Origin: Hydractinia symbiolongicarpus
Taxonomy: Eukaryota > Cnidaria > Hydrozoa > Anthoathecata > Hydractiniidae
Assembly: GCF_029227915.1 (NCBI RefSeq)
Contig: NC_079886.1
Coordinates: 1,116,001 to 1,180,000, forward strand
Length of the DNA stretch: 64,000 nt
Reading direction: 5' to 3'
The stretch's first letter is position 1. The number at the start of each line of letters is the position of its first letter. The position numbers and the translations under genes were made by a program. A model generated the notes under the pieces. It did not search any database, was not told the origin of the DNA, and saw only the letters and a program-made list of their open reading frames with translations. Below are positions 12,484 to 24,357 of this stretch, in pieces.

Positions 12484-15400
12484 CATCAAAAATGAAAACA
12501 TTTTTAAAAACTACAAGTGTCATGCGTTTTAGTGGTGAAAAAATAATTTAAAAAATCGTTCGGGAATTGAGTTTACTCCCTGGGTACTTTCTTTGTGTAA
12601 TTTTGACTATACGGGCCGAGTCCGGGATTTAGGGGAAATCGCGGGTTTTCGTTTGCCGGCGAATAAACTTCATTTATTTAGCGTCTCATCAAAAATAAAA
12701 ACATTTTTAAAAACTACAAGTCTCATGCGTTTTAGTGGTGAAAAAATAATTTAAAAAATCGTTCGGGAAATGAGTTTACTCCCTGGGTACTTTCTTTGTA
12801 TACTTTTGACTATGCGGGCCGAGTCCGGGATTTGCGGGAAATCGCAGGTTTTCGTTTGCCGGCGATTAAACTTCTTCTATTTAGCGTTTCATCAAAAATG
12901 AAAACATCTTTGAAAACTACAAGTGTTATGCGTTTTAGTGGTGAAAAAATAATTTAAAAAATCGTTCGGGAAATGAATTTACTCCCTGGGTACTTTCTTT
13001 GTATAATTTTGACTATACGGGCCGAGTCCGGGATTTAGGGGAAATCGCGGGTTTTCGTTTGCCGGCGAATAAACTTCATTTATTTAGCGTCTCATCAAAA
13101 ATGAAAACATTTTTAAAAACTACAAGTCTCATGCGTTTTAGTGGTGAAAAAAGAATTTAAAAAATCGTTCGGGAAATGAGTTTACTTCCTGGGTACTTTT
13201 TTTGTATACTTTTGACTATACGGGCAGAGTCCGGGATTTACGGGAAATCGCGGGTTTTCGTTTGCCGGCGATTAAACTTCTTTTATTCAGCGTCTCATCA
13301 AAAATGAAAACATTTTTGGAAACTACAAGTCTCATGCGTTTTAGTGGTGAAAAAATAATTTAAAAAATCGTTCGGGAAATGAGTTTACTCCCTGGGTACT
13401 CTCTTTGTATACTTTTGATTATACGGGTCGTGTCCGGGATTTACGGGAAATCGCGGGTTTTCGTTTGTCGGCGATTAAACTTCTTTTATTCAGCGTCTTC
13501 TCAAAAATGAAAACATTTTTGAAAACGTCAAGTCTCATGCGTTTTAGTGGTGAAAAAATAATTTAAAATATCGTTCGGGAAATGAGTTTTACTCCCTGGG
13601 TACTTTCTTTGTATAGTTTTGACCATACGGGCCGAGTCCGGGATTTACGGGAAATCGCGGGTTTTACTTTGCCGGCGATTAAACTTCTTTTATTTAGCGT
13701 TTCATCAAAAATGAAAACATTTTTGAAAACTACAAGTGTCATGCGTTTTAGTGGTGAAAAAATAATTTAAAAAATCGTTCGGGAATTGAGTTTACTCCCT
13801 GGGTACTTTCTTTGTAAAATTTTGACTATACGGGCCGAGTCCGGGATTTAGGGGAAATCGCGGGTTTTCGTTTGCCGGCGAATAAACTTCATTTATTTAG
13901 CGTCTCATCAAAAATAAAAACATTTTTAAAAACTACAAGTCTCATGCGTTTTAGTGGTGAAAAAATAATTTAAAAAATCGTTCGGGAAATGAGTTTACTC
14001 CCTGGGTACTTTCTTTGTATACTTTTGACTATACGGGCCGAGTCCGGGATTTGCGGGAAATCGCAGGTTTTCGTTTGCCGGCGATTAAACTTCTTTAATT
14101 TAGCGTTTCATCAAAAATGAAAACATTTTTGAAAACTACAAGTGTTATGCGTTTTAGTGGTGAAAAAATAATTTAAAAAATCGTTCGGGAAATGAATTTA
14201 CTCCCTGGGTACTTTCTTTGTATAATTTTGACTATACGGGCCGAGTCCGGGATTTAGGGGAAATCGCGGGTTTTCGTTTGCCGGCGAATAAGCTTCATTT
14301 ATTTAGCGTCTCATCAAAAATGAAAACATTTTTAAAAACTACAAGTCTCATGCGTTTTAGTGGTGAAAAAAGAATTTAAAAAATCGTTCGGGAAATGAGT
14401 TTACTTTCTGGGTACTTTTTTTGTATACTTTTGACTATACGGGCAGAGTCCGGGATTTACGGGAAATCGCGGGTTTTCGTTTGCCGGCGATTAAACTTCT
14501 TTTATTCAGCGTCTCATCAAAAATGAACACATTTTTGGAAACTACAAGTCTCATGCGTTTTAGTGGTGAAAAAATAATTTAAAAAATCGTTCGGGAAATG
14601 AGTTTACTCCCTGGGTACTCTCTTTGTATACTTTTGATTATACGGGTCGTGTCCGGGATTTACGGGAAATCGCGGGTTTTCGTTTTGCCGGCGATTAAAC
14701 TTGTTTTATTTGCGTCTCATCAAAAATGAAAATATTGTTGAAAACTACAAGTCTCATGCGTTTTAGTGGTGAAGAAATAATTTAAAAAATCGTTCGGGAA
14801 TTGAGTTTACTCCCTGGGTACTTTCTTTGTATAATTTTGACTATAAGGGGCGAGTCCGGGATTTAGGGGAAATCGCGGGTTTTCGTTTGCTGGCGAATAA
14901 ACTTCATTTATTTAGCGTCTCATCAAAAATGAAAACATTTTTAAAAACTACAAGTGTCATGCGTTTTAGTGGTGAAAAAATAATTTAAAAAATCGTTCGG
15001 GAATTGAGTTTACTCCCTGGGTACTTTATTTGTGTAATTTTGACTATACGGGCCGAGTCCGGGATTTAGGGGAAATCGCGGGTTTTCGTTTGCCGGCGAA
15101 TAAACTTCATTTATTTAGCGTCTCATCAAAAATAAAAACATTTTTAAAAACTACAAGTCTCATGCGTTTTAGTGGTGAAAAAATAATTTAAAAAATCGTT
15201 CGGGAAATGAGTTTACTCCCTGGGTACTTTCTTTGTATACTTTTGACTATGCGGGCCGAGTCCGGGATTTGCGGGAAATCGCAGGTTTTCGTTTGCCGGC
15301 GATTAAACTTCTTCTATTTAGCGTTTCATCAAAAATGAAAACATCTTTGAAAACTACAAGTGTTATGCGTTTTAGTGGTGAAAAAATAATTTAAAAAATC

Positions 15401-17357
15401 GTTCGGGAAATGAATTTACTCCCTGGGTACTTTCTTTGTATAATTTTGACTATACGGGCCGAGTCCGGGATTTAGGGGAAATCGCGGGTTTTCGTTTGCC
15501 GGCGAATAAACTTCATTTATTTAGCGTCTCATCAAAAATGAAAACATTTTTAAAAACTACAAGTCTCATGCGTTTTAGTGGTGAAAAAAGAATTTAAAAA
15601 ATCGTTCGGGAAATGAGTTTACTTCCTGGGTACTTTTTTTGTATACTTTTGACTATACGGGCAGAGTCCGGGATTTACGGGAAATCGCGGGTTTTCGTTT
15701 GCCGGCGATTAAACTTCTTTTATTCAGCGTCTCATCAAAAATGAAAACATTTTTGGAAACTACAAGTCTCATGCGTTTTAGTGGTGAAAAAATAATTTAA
15801 AAAATCGTTCGGGAAATGAGTTTACTCCCTGGGTACTCTCTTTGTATACTTTTGATTATACGGGTCGTGTCCGGGATTTACGGGAAATCGCGGGTTTTCG
15901 TTTGTCGGCGATTAAACTTCTTTTATTCAGCGTCTTCTCAAAAATGAAAACATTTTTGAAAACGTCAAGTCTCATGCGTTTTAGTGGTGAAAAAATAATT
16001 TAAAATATCGTTCGGGAAATGAGTTTTACTCCCTGGGTACTTTCTTTGTATAGTTTTGACCATACGGGCCGAGTCCGGGATTTACGGGAAATCGCGGGTT
16101 TTACTTTGCCGGCGATTAAACTTCTTTTATTTAGCGTTTCATCAAAAATGAAAACATTTTTGAAAACTACAAGTGTCATGCGTTTTAGTGGTGAAAAAAT
16201 AATTTAAAAAATCGTTCGGGAATTGAGTTTACTCCCTGGGTACTTTCTTTGTAAAATTTTGACTATACGGGCCGAGTCCGGGATTTAGGGGAAATCGCGG
16301 GTTTTCGTTTGCCGGCGAATAAACTTCATTTATTTAGCGTCTCATCAAAAATAAAAACATTTTTAAAAACTACAAGTCTCATGCGTTTTAGTGGTGAAAA
16401 AATAATTTAAAAAATCGTTCGGGAAATGAGTTTACTCCCTGGGTACTTTCTTTGTATACTTTTGACTATACGGGCCGAGTCCGGGATTTGCGGGAAATCG
16501 CAGGTTTTCGTTTGCCGGCGATTAAACTTCTTTAATTTAGCGTTTCATCAAAAATGAAAACATTTTTGAAAACTACAAGTGTTATGCGTTTTAGTGGTGA
16601 AAAAATAATTTAAAAAATCGTTCGGGAAATGAATTTACTCTCTGGGTACTTTCTTTGTATAATTTTGACTATACGGGCCGAGTCCGGGATTTAGGGGAAA
16701 TCGCGGGTTTTCGTTTGCCGGCGAATAAGCTTCATTTATTTAGCGTCTCATCAAAAATGAAAACATTTTTAAAAACTACAAGTCTCATGCGTTTTAGTGG
16801 TGAAAAAAGAATTTAAAAAATCGTTCGGGAAATGAGTTTACTTTCTGGGTACTTTTTTTGTATACTTTTGACTATACGGGCAGAGTCCGGGATTTACGGG
16901 AAATCGCGGGTTTTCGTTTGCCGGCGATTAAACTTCTTTTATTCAGCGTCTCATCAAAAATGAACACATTTTTGGAAACTACAAGTCTCATGCGTTTTAG
17001 TGGTGAAAAAATAATTTAAAAAATCGTTCGGGAAATGAGTTTACTCCCTGGGTACTCTCTTTGTATACTTTTGATTATACGGGTCGTGTCCGGGATTTAC
17101 GGGAAATCGCGGGTTTTCGTTTTGCCGGCGATTAAACTTGTTTTATTTGCGTCTCATCAAAAATGAAAATATTGTTGAAAACTACAAGTCTCATGCGTTT
17201 TAGTGGTGAAGAAATAATTTAAAAAATCGTTCGGGAATTGAGTTTACTCCCTGGGTACTTTCTTTGTATAATTTTGACTATAAGGGGCGAGTCCGGGATT
17301 TAGGGGAAATCGCGGGTTTTCGTTTGCTGGCGAATAAACTTCATTTATTTAGCGTCT
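12484..17357 (+). repeat. Near-identical 12-monomer tandem duplication (2 x 2437 bp)
   Basis: Copy 1 is about 12484-14920 and copy 2 about 14921-17357. Private variants recur exactly 2437 bp apart: 'gtgtaattttg' (12595 and 15032), 'cttcttctattta' with 'aaaacatctttg' (near 12870 and 15307), 'ttttactttgccgg', the HindIII-like 'gcgaataagctt' (14284 and 16721), and 'aaatgaacac' (14521 and 16958). I noticed only a few single-base differences (for example near 15027 and 16641), which suggests a recent event. Unit length is 12x203+1. Confidence 0.88.
13441..14770 (+). repeat. Dispersed duplicate, copy 1 (partner 21361-22691)
   Basis: 'tttgtcggcg', 'gaaaacgtcaag', 'gtaaaattttgac' (13815 and 21736) and 'aaatgaacac' (14521 and 22442) share an offset of 7921 bp over about 1.33 kb (6.5 monomers). 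The same segment is also in the 12-mer duplication, so three copies exist. Confidence 0.72.
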
Positions 17358-17825
17358 CATCAAAAATGAAAACATTTTTAAAAACTACAAGACTCATGCG
17401 TTTTAGTGGTGAAAAAATAATTTAAAAAATCGTTCGGGAAATGAGTTTACTCCCTGGGTACTTTCTTTATACACATTCGACTATACGGGCCGAGTAAGGG
17501 ATTTACGGGAAATCGCATGTTTTCGTTTGCCGGCGATTAAACTTCTTTTATTTAGCGTCTCATCAAAAGTGAAAACATTTTTGAAAACTACAAGTCTCAT
17601 GCGTTTTAGTGGTGAAAAAATAATTTAAAAAATCGTTCGGGAAATGAGTTTACTTCCTGGGTACTTTCTTTGTATACTTTTGACTATACGAGCCGAATAC
17701 GGCATTTACGGGAAATCGCGGGTTTTCGTTTGCCGGCAATTAAACTTCTTTTATTCAGCGTCTCATCAAAAATGAAAATATTTTTGAAAACTACAAGTCT
17801 CATGCGTTTTAGTGGTGAAAAAATA
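17208..17825 (+). repeat. B-to-A transition segment, copy 1 (partner 23098-23715)
   Basis: 'gaagaaataa' (17208 and 23098), 'gactcatgcg' (17391 and 23281), 'tttatacacattcgac' with 'gagtaaggg' and 'aatcgcatgt', then 'gaatacggcattt' share an offset of 5890 bp. At this copy the array returns to family B ('aatttaaattatcg') afterwards, whereas at 23.7 kb it continues into family A. Confidence 0.72.
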
Positions 17826-19475
17826 ATTTAAATTATCGTTCGGGAAATGAGTTTACTCCCTGAGTACTTTCTTTGTATACTTTTGACTATACGGGCCGAG
17901 TACGGGATTTACGGGAAATCGCGGGTTTTCGTTTGCCGGCGATTAAACTTCTTTTATTCAGCGTCTTTTCAAAAATGAAAACATTTTTGAAAACTACAAG
18001 TCTCATGCGTTTTAGTGGTTAAAAAAATAATTTAAAAAATCGTTCTGAAAATGAGTTTATTCACAGGGTACTTTCTTTGTATACATTCAACTATACGAGC
18101 CGAGTACCGGATTTACGGGAAATCGCGGGTTTTCGTTTGCCGGCGATTAAACTTCTTTTATTCAGCGTCTTCTCAAAAATGAAAACATTTTTGAAAACTA
18201 CAAGTCTCATGCGTCTTAGTGGTGAAAAAATAATTTAAAAAATCGTTCGGGAAATGAGTTTACTCCCTGGGTACTTTCTTTGTATAATTTTGACTATACG
18301 GGCTGAGTCCGGGATTTAGGGCAAATCGCGGGTTTTCGTTTGCAGGCGAATAAACTTCATTTATTTAGCGTCTCATCAAAAATAAAAACATTTTTAAAAA
18401 CTACAAGTCTCATGCGTTTTAGTGGTGAAAAAATAATTTAAAAAATCGTTCGGGAAATGAGTTTACTCCCTGGGTACTTTCTTTGTATACTTTTGACTAT
18501 ACGGGCCGAGTCCGGGATTTGCGGGAAATCGCAGGTTTTCGTTTGCCGGCGATTAAACTTCTTTTATTCAGCGTTTTCTCAAAAATAAAAACATTTTTGA
18601 AAACTACAAGTCTCATGCGTTTTAGTGGTGAAAAAATAATTTAAAAAATCGTTCGGGAAATGAGTTTACTCCCTGGGTACTTTCTTTATATACTTTTGAC
18701 CATACGGGCCGAGTCCGGGATTTACGGGAAATCGCGGGTTTTCCTTTGCCGGCTATTAAACTTCTTTTATTTAGCGTTTCATCAAAAATGAAAACATTTT
18801 TAAAAACTACAAGTGTCATGCGCTTTAGTGGTGAAAAAATAATTTAAAAAATCGTTCGGTAATTGAGTTTACTCCCTGGGTACTTTCTTTGTATAATTTT
18901 GACTATACGGGCCGAGTCCGGGATTTAGGGGAAATCGCGGGTTTACGTTTGCCGGCGAATAAACTTCATTTATTTAGCGTCTCATCAAAAATAAAAACAT
19001 TTTTAAAAACTACAAGTCTCATGCGTTTTAGTGGTGAAAAAATAATTTAAAAAATCGTTGGGGAAATGAGTTTACTCCCTGGGTACTTTCTTTGTATACT
19101 TTTGACTATGCGGGCCGAGTCCGGGATTTGCGGGAAATCGCAGGTTTTCGTTTGCCGGCGATTAAACTTCTTTTATTTAGCGTTTCATAAAAAATGAAAA
19201 CATTTTTGAAAACTACAAGTGTTATGCGTTTTAGTGGTGAAAAAATAATTTAAAAAATCGTTCGGGAAATGAATTTACTCCCTGGGTACTTTCTTTGTAT
19301 AATTTTGACTATACGGGCCGAGTCCGGGATTTAGGGGAAATCGCGGGTTTTCGTTTGCCGGCGAATAAACTTCATTTATTTAGCGTCTCATCAAAAATGA
19401 AAACATTTTTAAAAACTACAAGTCTCATGCGTTTTAGTGGTGACAAAAGAATTTAAAAAATCGTTCGGGAAATGA
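17825..19475 (+). repeat. Dispersed duplicate, copy 2 (partner 9501-11150)
   Basis: Same ordered rare variants as 9501-11150 at a +8325 offset. One extra A near 18020 ('ggttaaaaaaataattt') accounts for the one-base change in offset. The two copies are separated by the 12-mer duplication, so this segment was copied or moved as a block within the array. Confidence 0.75.
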
Positions 19476-20313
19476 GTTTACTTCCTGGGTACTTTTTTTG
19501 TATACTTTTGACTATACGGGCAGAGTCCGGGATTTACGGGAAATCGCGGGTTTTCGTTTGCCGGCGATTAAACTTCTTTTATTCAGCGTCTCATCAAAAA
19601 TGAAAACATTTTTGGAAACTACAAGTCTCATGCGTTTTAGTGGTGAAAAAATAATTTAAAAAATCGTTCGGAAAATGAGTTTACTCCCTGGGTACTCTCT
19701 TTGTATACTTTTGATTATACGGGTCGTGTCCGGGATTTACGGGAAATCGCGGGTTTTCGTTTTGCCGGCGATTAAACTTGTTTTATTTGCGTCTCATCAA
19801 AAATGAAAATATTGTTGAAAACTACATGTCTCATGCGTTTTAGTGGTGAAAAAATAATTTAAAATATCGTTCGGGAAATGAGTTTACTCCCTGAGTACTT
19901 TCTTTGTATACTTTTGACTATACGGGCCGAGTACGGGATTTACGGGAAATCGCGGGTTTTCGTTTGTCGGCGATTAAACTTCTTTTATTCAGCGTCTTCT
20001 CAAAAATGAAAACATTTTTGAAAACGTCAAGTCTCATGCGTTTTAGTGGTGAAAAAATAATTTAAAAAATCGTTCGGGAAATGAGTTTTACTCCCTGGGT
20101 ACTTTCTTTGTATAGTTTTGACCATACGGGCCGAGTCCGGGATTTACGGGAAATCGCGGGTTTTCCTTTGCCGGCGATTAAACTTCTTTTATTTAGCGTT
20201 TCATCAAAAATGAAAACATTTTTGAAAACTACAAGTGTCATGCGTTTTAGTGGTGAAAAAATAATTTAAAAAATCGTTCGGGAATTGAGTTTACTCCCTG
20301 GGTACTTTCTTTG

Positions 20314-21055
20314 TAAAATTTTGACTATACGGGCCGAGTCCGGGATTTACGGGAAATCGCGGGTTTTCGTTTGCCGGCGATTAAACTTCTTTTATTCAGC
20401 GTCTTTTCAAAAATGAAAACATTTTTAAAAACTACAAGTCTCATGCGTTTTAGTGGTGAAAAAATAATTTAAAAAATCGTTCTGAAAATGAGTTTATTCA
20501 CAGGGTACTTTCTTTGTATACATTCAACTATACGGGCCGAGTACCGGATTTACGGGAAATCGCGGGTTTTCGTTTGCCGGCGATTAAACTTCTTTTATTC
20601 AGCGTCTTCTCAAAAATGAAAACATTTTTGAAAACTACAAGTCTCATGCGTTTTAGTGGTGAAAAAATAATTTAAAAAATCGTTCGGGAAATGAGTTTAC
20701 TCCCTGGGTACTTTCTTTGTATAATTTTGACTATACGGGCTGAGTCTGGGATTTAGGGCAAATCGCGGGTTTTCGTTTTCCGGCGAATAAACTTCATTTA
20801 TTTAGCGTCTCATCAAAAATAAAAACCTTTTTAAAAAGTACAAGTCTCATGCGTTTTAGTGGTGAAAAAATAATTTAAAAAATCGTTCGGGAAATGAGTT
20901 TACTCCCTGGGTACTTTCTTTGTATACTTTTGACTATACGGGCCGAGTCCGGGATTTGCGGGAAATCGCAGGTTTTCGTTTGCCGGGGATTAAACTTCTT
21001 TTATTCAGCGTCTTCTCAAAAATGAAAACATTTTTGAAAACTACAAGTCTCATGC
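20314..21055 (+). repeat. Dispersed duplicate, copy 2 (partner 11581-12320)
   Basis: Copy of the 11.6-12.3 kb segment at a +8733 offset. It is flanked on both sides by a second duplicated segment (about 19.63-20.35 kb and 21.05-21.77 kb, offset 1422), as if placed between or created with those two copies. Confidence 0.7.
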
Positions 21056-21360
21056 GTTTTAGTGGTGAAAAAATAATTTAAAAAATCGTTCGGGAAATGA
21101 GTTTACTCCCTGGGTACTCTCTTTGTATACTTTTGATTATACGGGTCGTGTCCGGGATTTACGGGAAATCGCGGGTTTTCGTTTTGCCGGCGATTAAACT
21201 TGTTTTATTTGCGTCTCATCAAAAATGAAAATATTGTTGAAAACTACAAGTCTCATGCGTTTTAGTGGTGAAAAAATAATTTAAAATATCGTTCGGGAAA
21301 TGAGTTTACTCCCTGAGTACTTTCTTTGTATACTTTTGGCTATACGGGCCGAGTACGGGA

Positions 21361-22691
21361 TTTACGGGAAATCGCGGGTTTTCGTTTGTCGGCGATTAAA
21401 CTTCTTTTATTCAGCGTCTTCTCAAAAATGAAAACATTTTTGAAAACGTCAAGTCTCATGCGTTTTAGTGGTGAAAAAATAATTTAAAAAATCGTTCGGG
21501 AAATGAGTTTTACTCCCTGGGTACTTTCTTTGTATAGTTTTGACCATACGGGCCGAGTCCGGGATTTACGGGAAATCGCGGGTTTTCCTTTGCCGGCGAT
21601 TAAACTTCTTTTATTTAGCGTTTCATCAAAAATGAAAACATTTTTGAAAACTACAAGTGTCATGCGTTTTAGTGGTGAAAAAATAATTTAAAAAATCGTT
21701 CGGGAATTGAGTTTACTCCCTGGGTACTTTCTTTGTAAAATTTTGACTATACGGGCCGAGTCCGGGATTTAGGGGAAATCGCGGGTTTTCGTTTGCCGGC
21801 GAATAAACTTCATTTATTTAGCGTCTCATCAAAAATAAAAACATTTTTAAAAACTACAAGTCTCATGCGTTTTAGTGGTGAAAAAATAATTTAAAAAATC
21901 GTTCGGGAAATGAGTTTACTCCCTGGGTACTTTCTTTGTATACTTTTGACTATACGGGCCGAGTCCGGGATTTGCGGGAAATCGCAGGTTTTCGTTTGCC
22001 GGCGATTAAACTTCTTTAATTTAGGGTTTCATCAAAAATGAAAACATTTTTGAAAACTACAAGTGTTATGCGTTTTAGTGGTGAAAAAATAATTTAAAAA
22101 ATCGTTCGGGAAATGAATTTACTCCCTGGGTACTTTCTTTGTATAATTTTGACTATACGGGCCGAGTCCGGGATTTAGGGGAAATCGCGGGTTTTCGTTT
22201 GCCGGCGAATAAACTTCATTTATTTAGCGTCTCATCAAAAATGAAAACATTTTTAAAAACTACAAGTCTCATGCGTTTTAGTGGTGAAAAAAGAATTTAA
22301 AAAATCGTTCGGGAAATGAGTTTACTTTCTGGGTACTTTTTTTGTATACTTTTGACTATACGGGCAGAGTCCGGGATTTACGGGAAATCGCGGGTTTTCG
22401 TTTGCCGGCGATTAAACTTCTTTTATTCAGCGTCTCATCAAAAATGAACACATTTTTGGAAACTACAAGTCTCATGCGTTTTAGTGGTGAAAAAATAATT
22501 TAAAAAATCGTTCGGGAAATGAGTTTACTCCCTGGGTACTCTCTTTGTATACTTTTGATTATACGGGTCGTGTCCGGGATTTACGGGAAATCGCGGGTTT
22601 TCGTTTTGCCGGCGATTAAACTTGTTTTATTTGCGTCTCATCAAAAATGAAAATATTGTTGAAAACTACAAGTCTCATGCGTTTTAGTGGT
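21361..22691 (+). repeat. Dispersed duplicate, copy 2 (partner 13441-14770)
   Basis: Third copy of this segment (others at about 13.4-14.8 kb and 15.9-17.2 kb). It differs by 'ttaaaaaatcg' near 21485 where the first copy has 'ttaaaatatcg', and by having 'cggcgaataaac' instead of the 'gaataagc' HindIII-like site. Confidence 0.7.
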
Positions 22692-23097
22692 GAAAAAATA
22701 ATTTAAAATATCGTTCGGGAAATGAGTTTACTCCCTGAGTACTTTCTTTGTATACTTTTGACTATACGGGCCGAGTACGGGATTTACGGGAAATCGCGGG
22801 TTTTCGTTTGTCGGCGATTAAACTTCTTTTATTCAGCGTCTTCTCAAAAATGAAAACATTTTTGAAAACGTCAAGTCTCATGCGTTTTAGTGGTGTAAAA
22901 ATAATTTAAAAAATCGTTCGGGAAATGAGTTTACTCCCTGGGTACTTTCTTTGTATAGTTTTGACAATACGGGCCGAGTCCGGGATTTACGGGAAATCGC
23001 GGGTTTTCCTTTGTCGGCGATTAAACTTCTTTTATTTAGCGTTTCATCAAAAATGAAAACATTTTTGAAAACTGCAAGTGTCATGCGTTTTAGTGGT

Positions 23098-23715
23098 GAA
23101 GAAATAATTTAAAAAATCGTTCGGGAATTGAGTTTACTCCCTGGGTACTTTCTTTGTATAATTTTGACTATAAGGGGCGAGTCCGGGATTTAGGGGAAAT
23201 CGCGGGTTTTCGTTTGCTGGCGAATAAACTTCATTTATTTAGCGTCTCATCAAAAATGAAAACATTTTTAAAAACTACAAGACTCATGCGTTTTAGTGGT
23301 GAAAAAATAATTTAAAAAATCGTTCGGGAAATGAGTTTACTCCCTGGGTACTTTCTTTATACACATTCGACTATACGGGCCGAGTAAGGGATTTACGGGA
23401 AATCGCATGTTTTCGTTTGCCGGCGATTAAACTTCTTTTATTTAGCGTCTCATCAAAAGTGAAAACATTTTTGAAAACTACAAGTCTCATGCGTTTTAGT
23501 GGTGAAAAAATAATTTAAAAAATCGTTCGGGAAATGAGTTTACTTCCTGGGTACTTTCTTTGTATACTTTTGACTATACGGGCCGAATACGGCATTTACG
23601 GGAAATCACGGGTTTTCGTTTGCCGGCGATTAAACTTCTTTTATTCAGCGTCTCATCAAAAATGAAAATATTTTTGAAAACTACAAGTCTCATGCGTTTT
23701 AGTGGTGAAAAAATA
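23098..23715 (+). repeat. B-to-A transition segment, copy 2 (partner 17208-17825)
   Basis: Carries the same ordered variants as 17208-17825 and leads into block A'. Its last monomer (start 23546, 'gaatacggcattt') matches the first monomer of the window (start 1, 'gagtacggcattt'), so the window probably begins at an equivalent transition. Confidence 0.72.
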
Positions 23716-24154
23716 ATTTAAAAAATCGTTCGGGAAATAAGTTTACTCCTTGAGTACTTTCTTTGTATACTTTTGACTATACGGGCCGAGTACCGGATTT
23801 ACAGAAAATCGAGGGTTTTCGTATGCCGGCGATTAAACTTCTTTTATTCAGCGTCTCATCAAAAATGAAAACATTTTTGAAAACTACAAGTCTCATGCGT
23901 TTTAGTGGTGAAAAAATAATTTAAAAATTTATTCGGGAAATCAGTTTACTCCCTGGGTACTTTTTTTGTATACTTTTGACTATACGGGCCGAGTACGGGA
24001 TTTACGGGAAATCGCGGGTTTTCGTTTGCGGGCGATTAAACTTCTTTTATTCAGCGTCTCATCAAAAATGAAAATATTTTTGAAAACTACAAGTCTCATG
24101 CGTTTAAGTGGTGAAAAAATAATTTAAAAAATCGTTCCGGAAATGAGTTTACTC

Positions 24155-24357
24155 CCTGGGTACTTTCTTTGTATACTTTTGACTATACGGGCTGAGTACG
24201 GGATTTACGGGAAATCGCGGGTTTTCGTTTGCCGGCGATTAAACTTCTTTTATTTAGCGTCTCATCAAAAATGAAAACATTTTTGAAAACTACAAGTCTC
24301 ATGCGTTTTAGTGGTGAAAAAATAATTTAAAAAATCGTTCGGGAAATGAGTTTACTC
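24155..24357 (+). repeat. Representative canonical monomer (203 bp)
   Basis: A near-consensus monomer, used here to describe the unit. From the start: the anchor 'cctgggtac'; a T-rich stretch with 'gtatac'; a GC-rich, CpG-dense part with three 'cggga/acggg' motifs, 'atcgcggg', 'ttttcg' and 'gccggcg'; 'gattaaacttcttttattt'; an inverted repeat at 24266-24285; a strongly conserved box 'acaagtctcatgcg' followed by 'ttttagtggtg'; an A-rich stretch 'aaaaaataatttaaaaaa'; then 'tcgttcgggaaatgag'. This copy has 'gctgag' where most have 'gccgag'. Most class-distinguishing changes lie between the anchor and the inverted repeat. The later half varies less in blocks A-B' but changes in class e of block E. 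Confidence 0.9.

Larger units (their letters stand above)
5310..23330 (+). repeat. Block B: first copy of satellite family B
   Basis: About 89 monomers dominated by two classes. Class c has 'gtataattttgac', 'tttaggggaaatcg' and 'gaataaacttcat', often with 'aaaaataaaaac'. Class d has 'tactctctttg', 'gggtcgtgtccggg', 'cttgttttatttgcg' and 'aaaatattgttg'. They are interleaved with 'gatttgcgggaaatcgcagg' and 'gaccatacggg' monomers. There is no single regular unit: tandem 7-mer and 12-mer duplications and dispersed copies of 0.6-1.7 kb overlap, listed separately. A short stretch of A-type monomers ('tctctatacacattcg', 'gaccatactgg') lies at about 6.7-7.3 kb. Both edges are approximate. Confidence 0.75.

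Noticed and set aside
14278-14300. HindIII-like site 'aagctt' as a functional signal
   Set aside because: A single-base variant of 'aaactt' spread by duplication (14284, 16721, and again near 52830). It is useful only as a lineage marker.
19630-21770. A full 7-monomer tandem higher-order repeat suggested by the 1422-bp spacing of 20081 and 21503
   Set aside because: Only about 0.72 kb on each side matches (about 19.63-20.35 and 21.05-21.77 kb). The part between is the copy of 11.58-12.32 kb, so this is not a complete tandem 7-mer.
24209-24237. CENP-B box-like sequence around 'tttcgtttgccggcga'
   Set aside because: The left half fits the NTTCGNNNNANNCGGGN core but the A and most of the CGGG positions do not. 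I found no full match on either strand.
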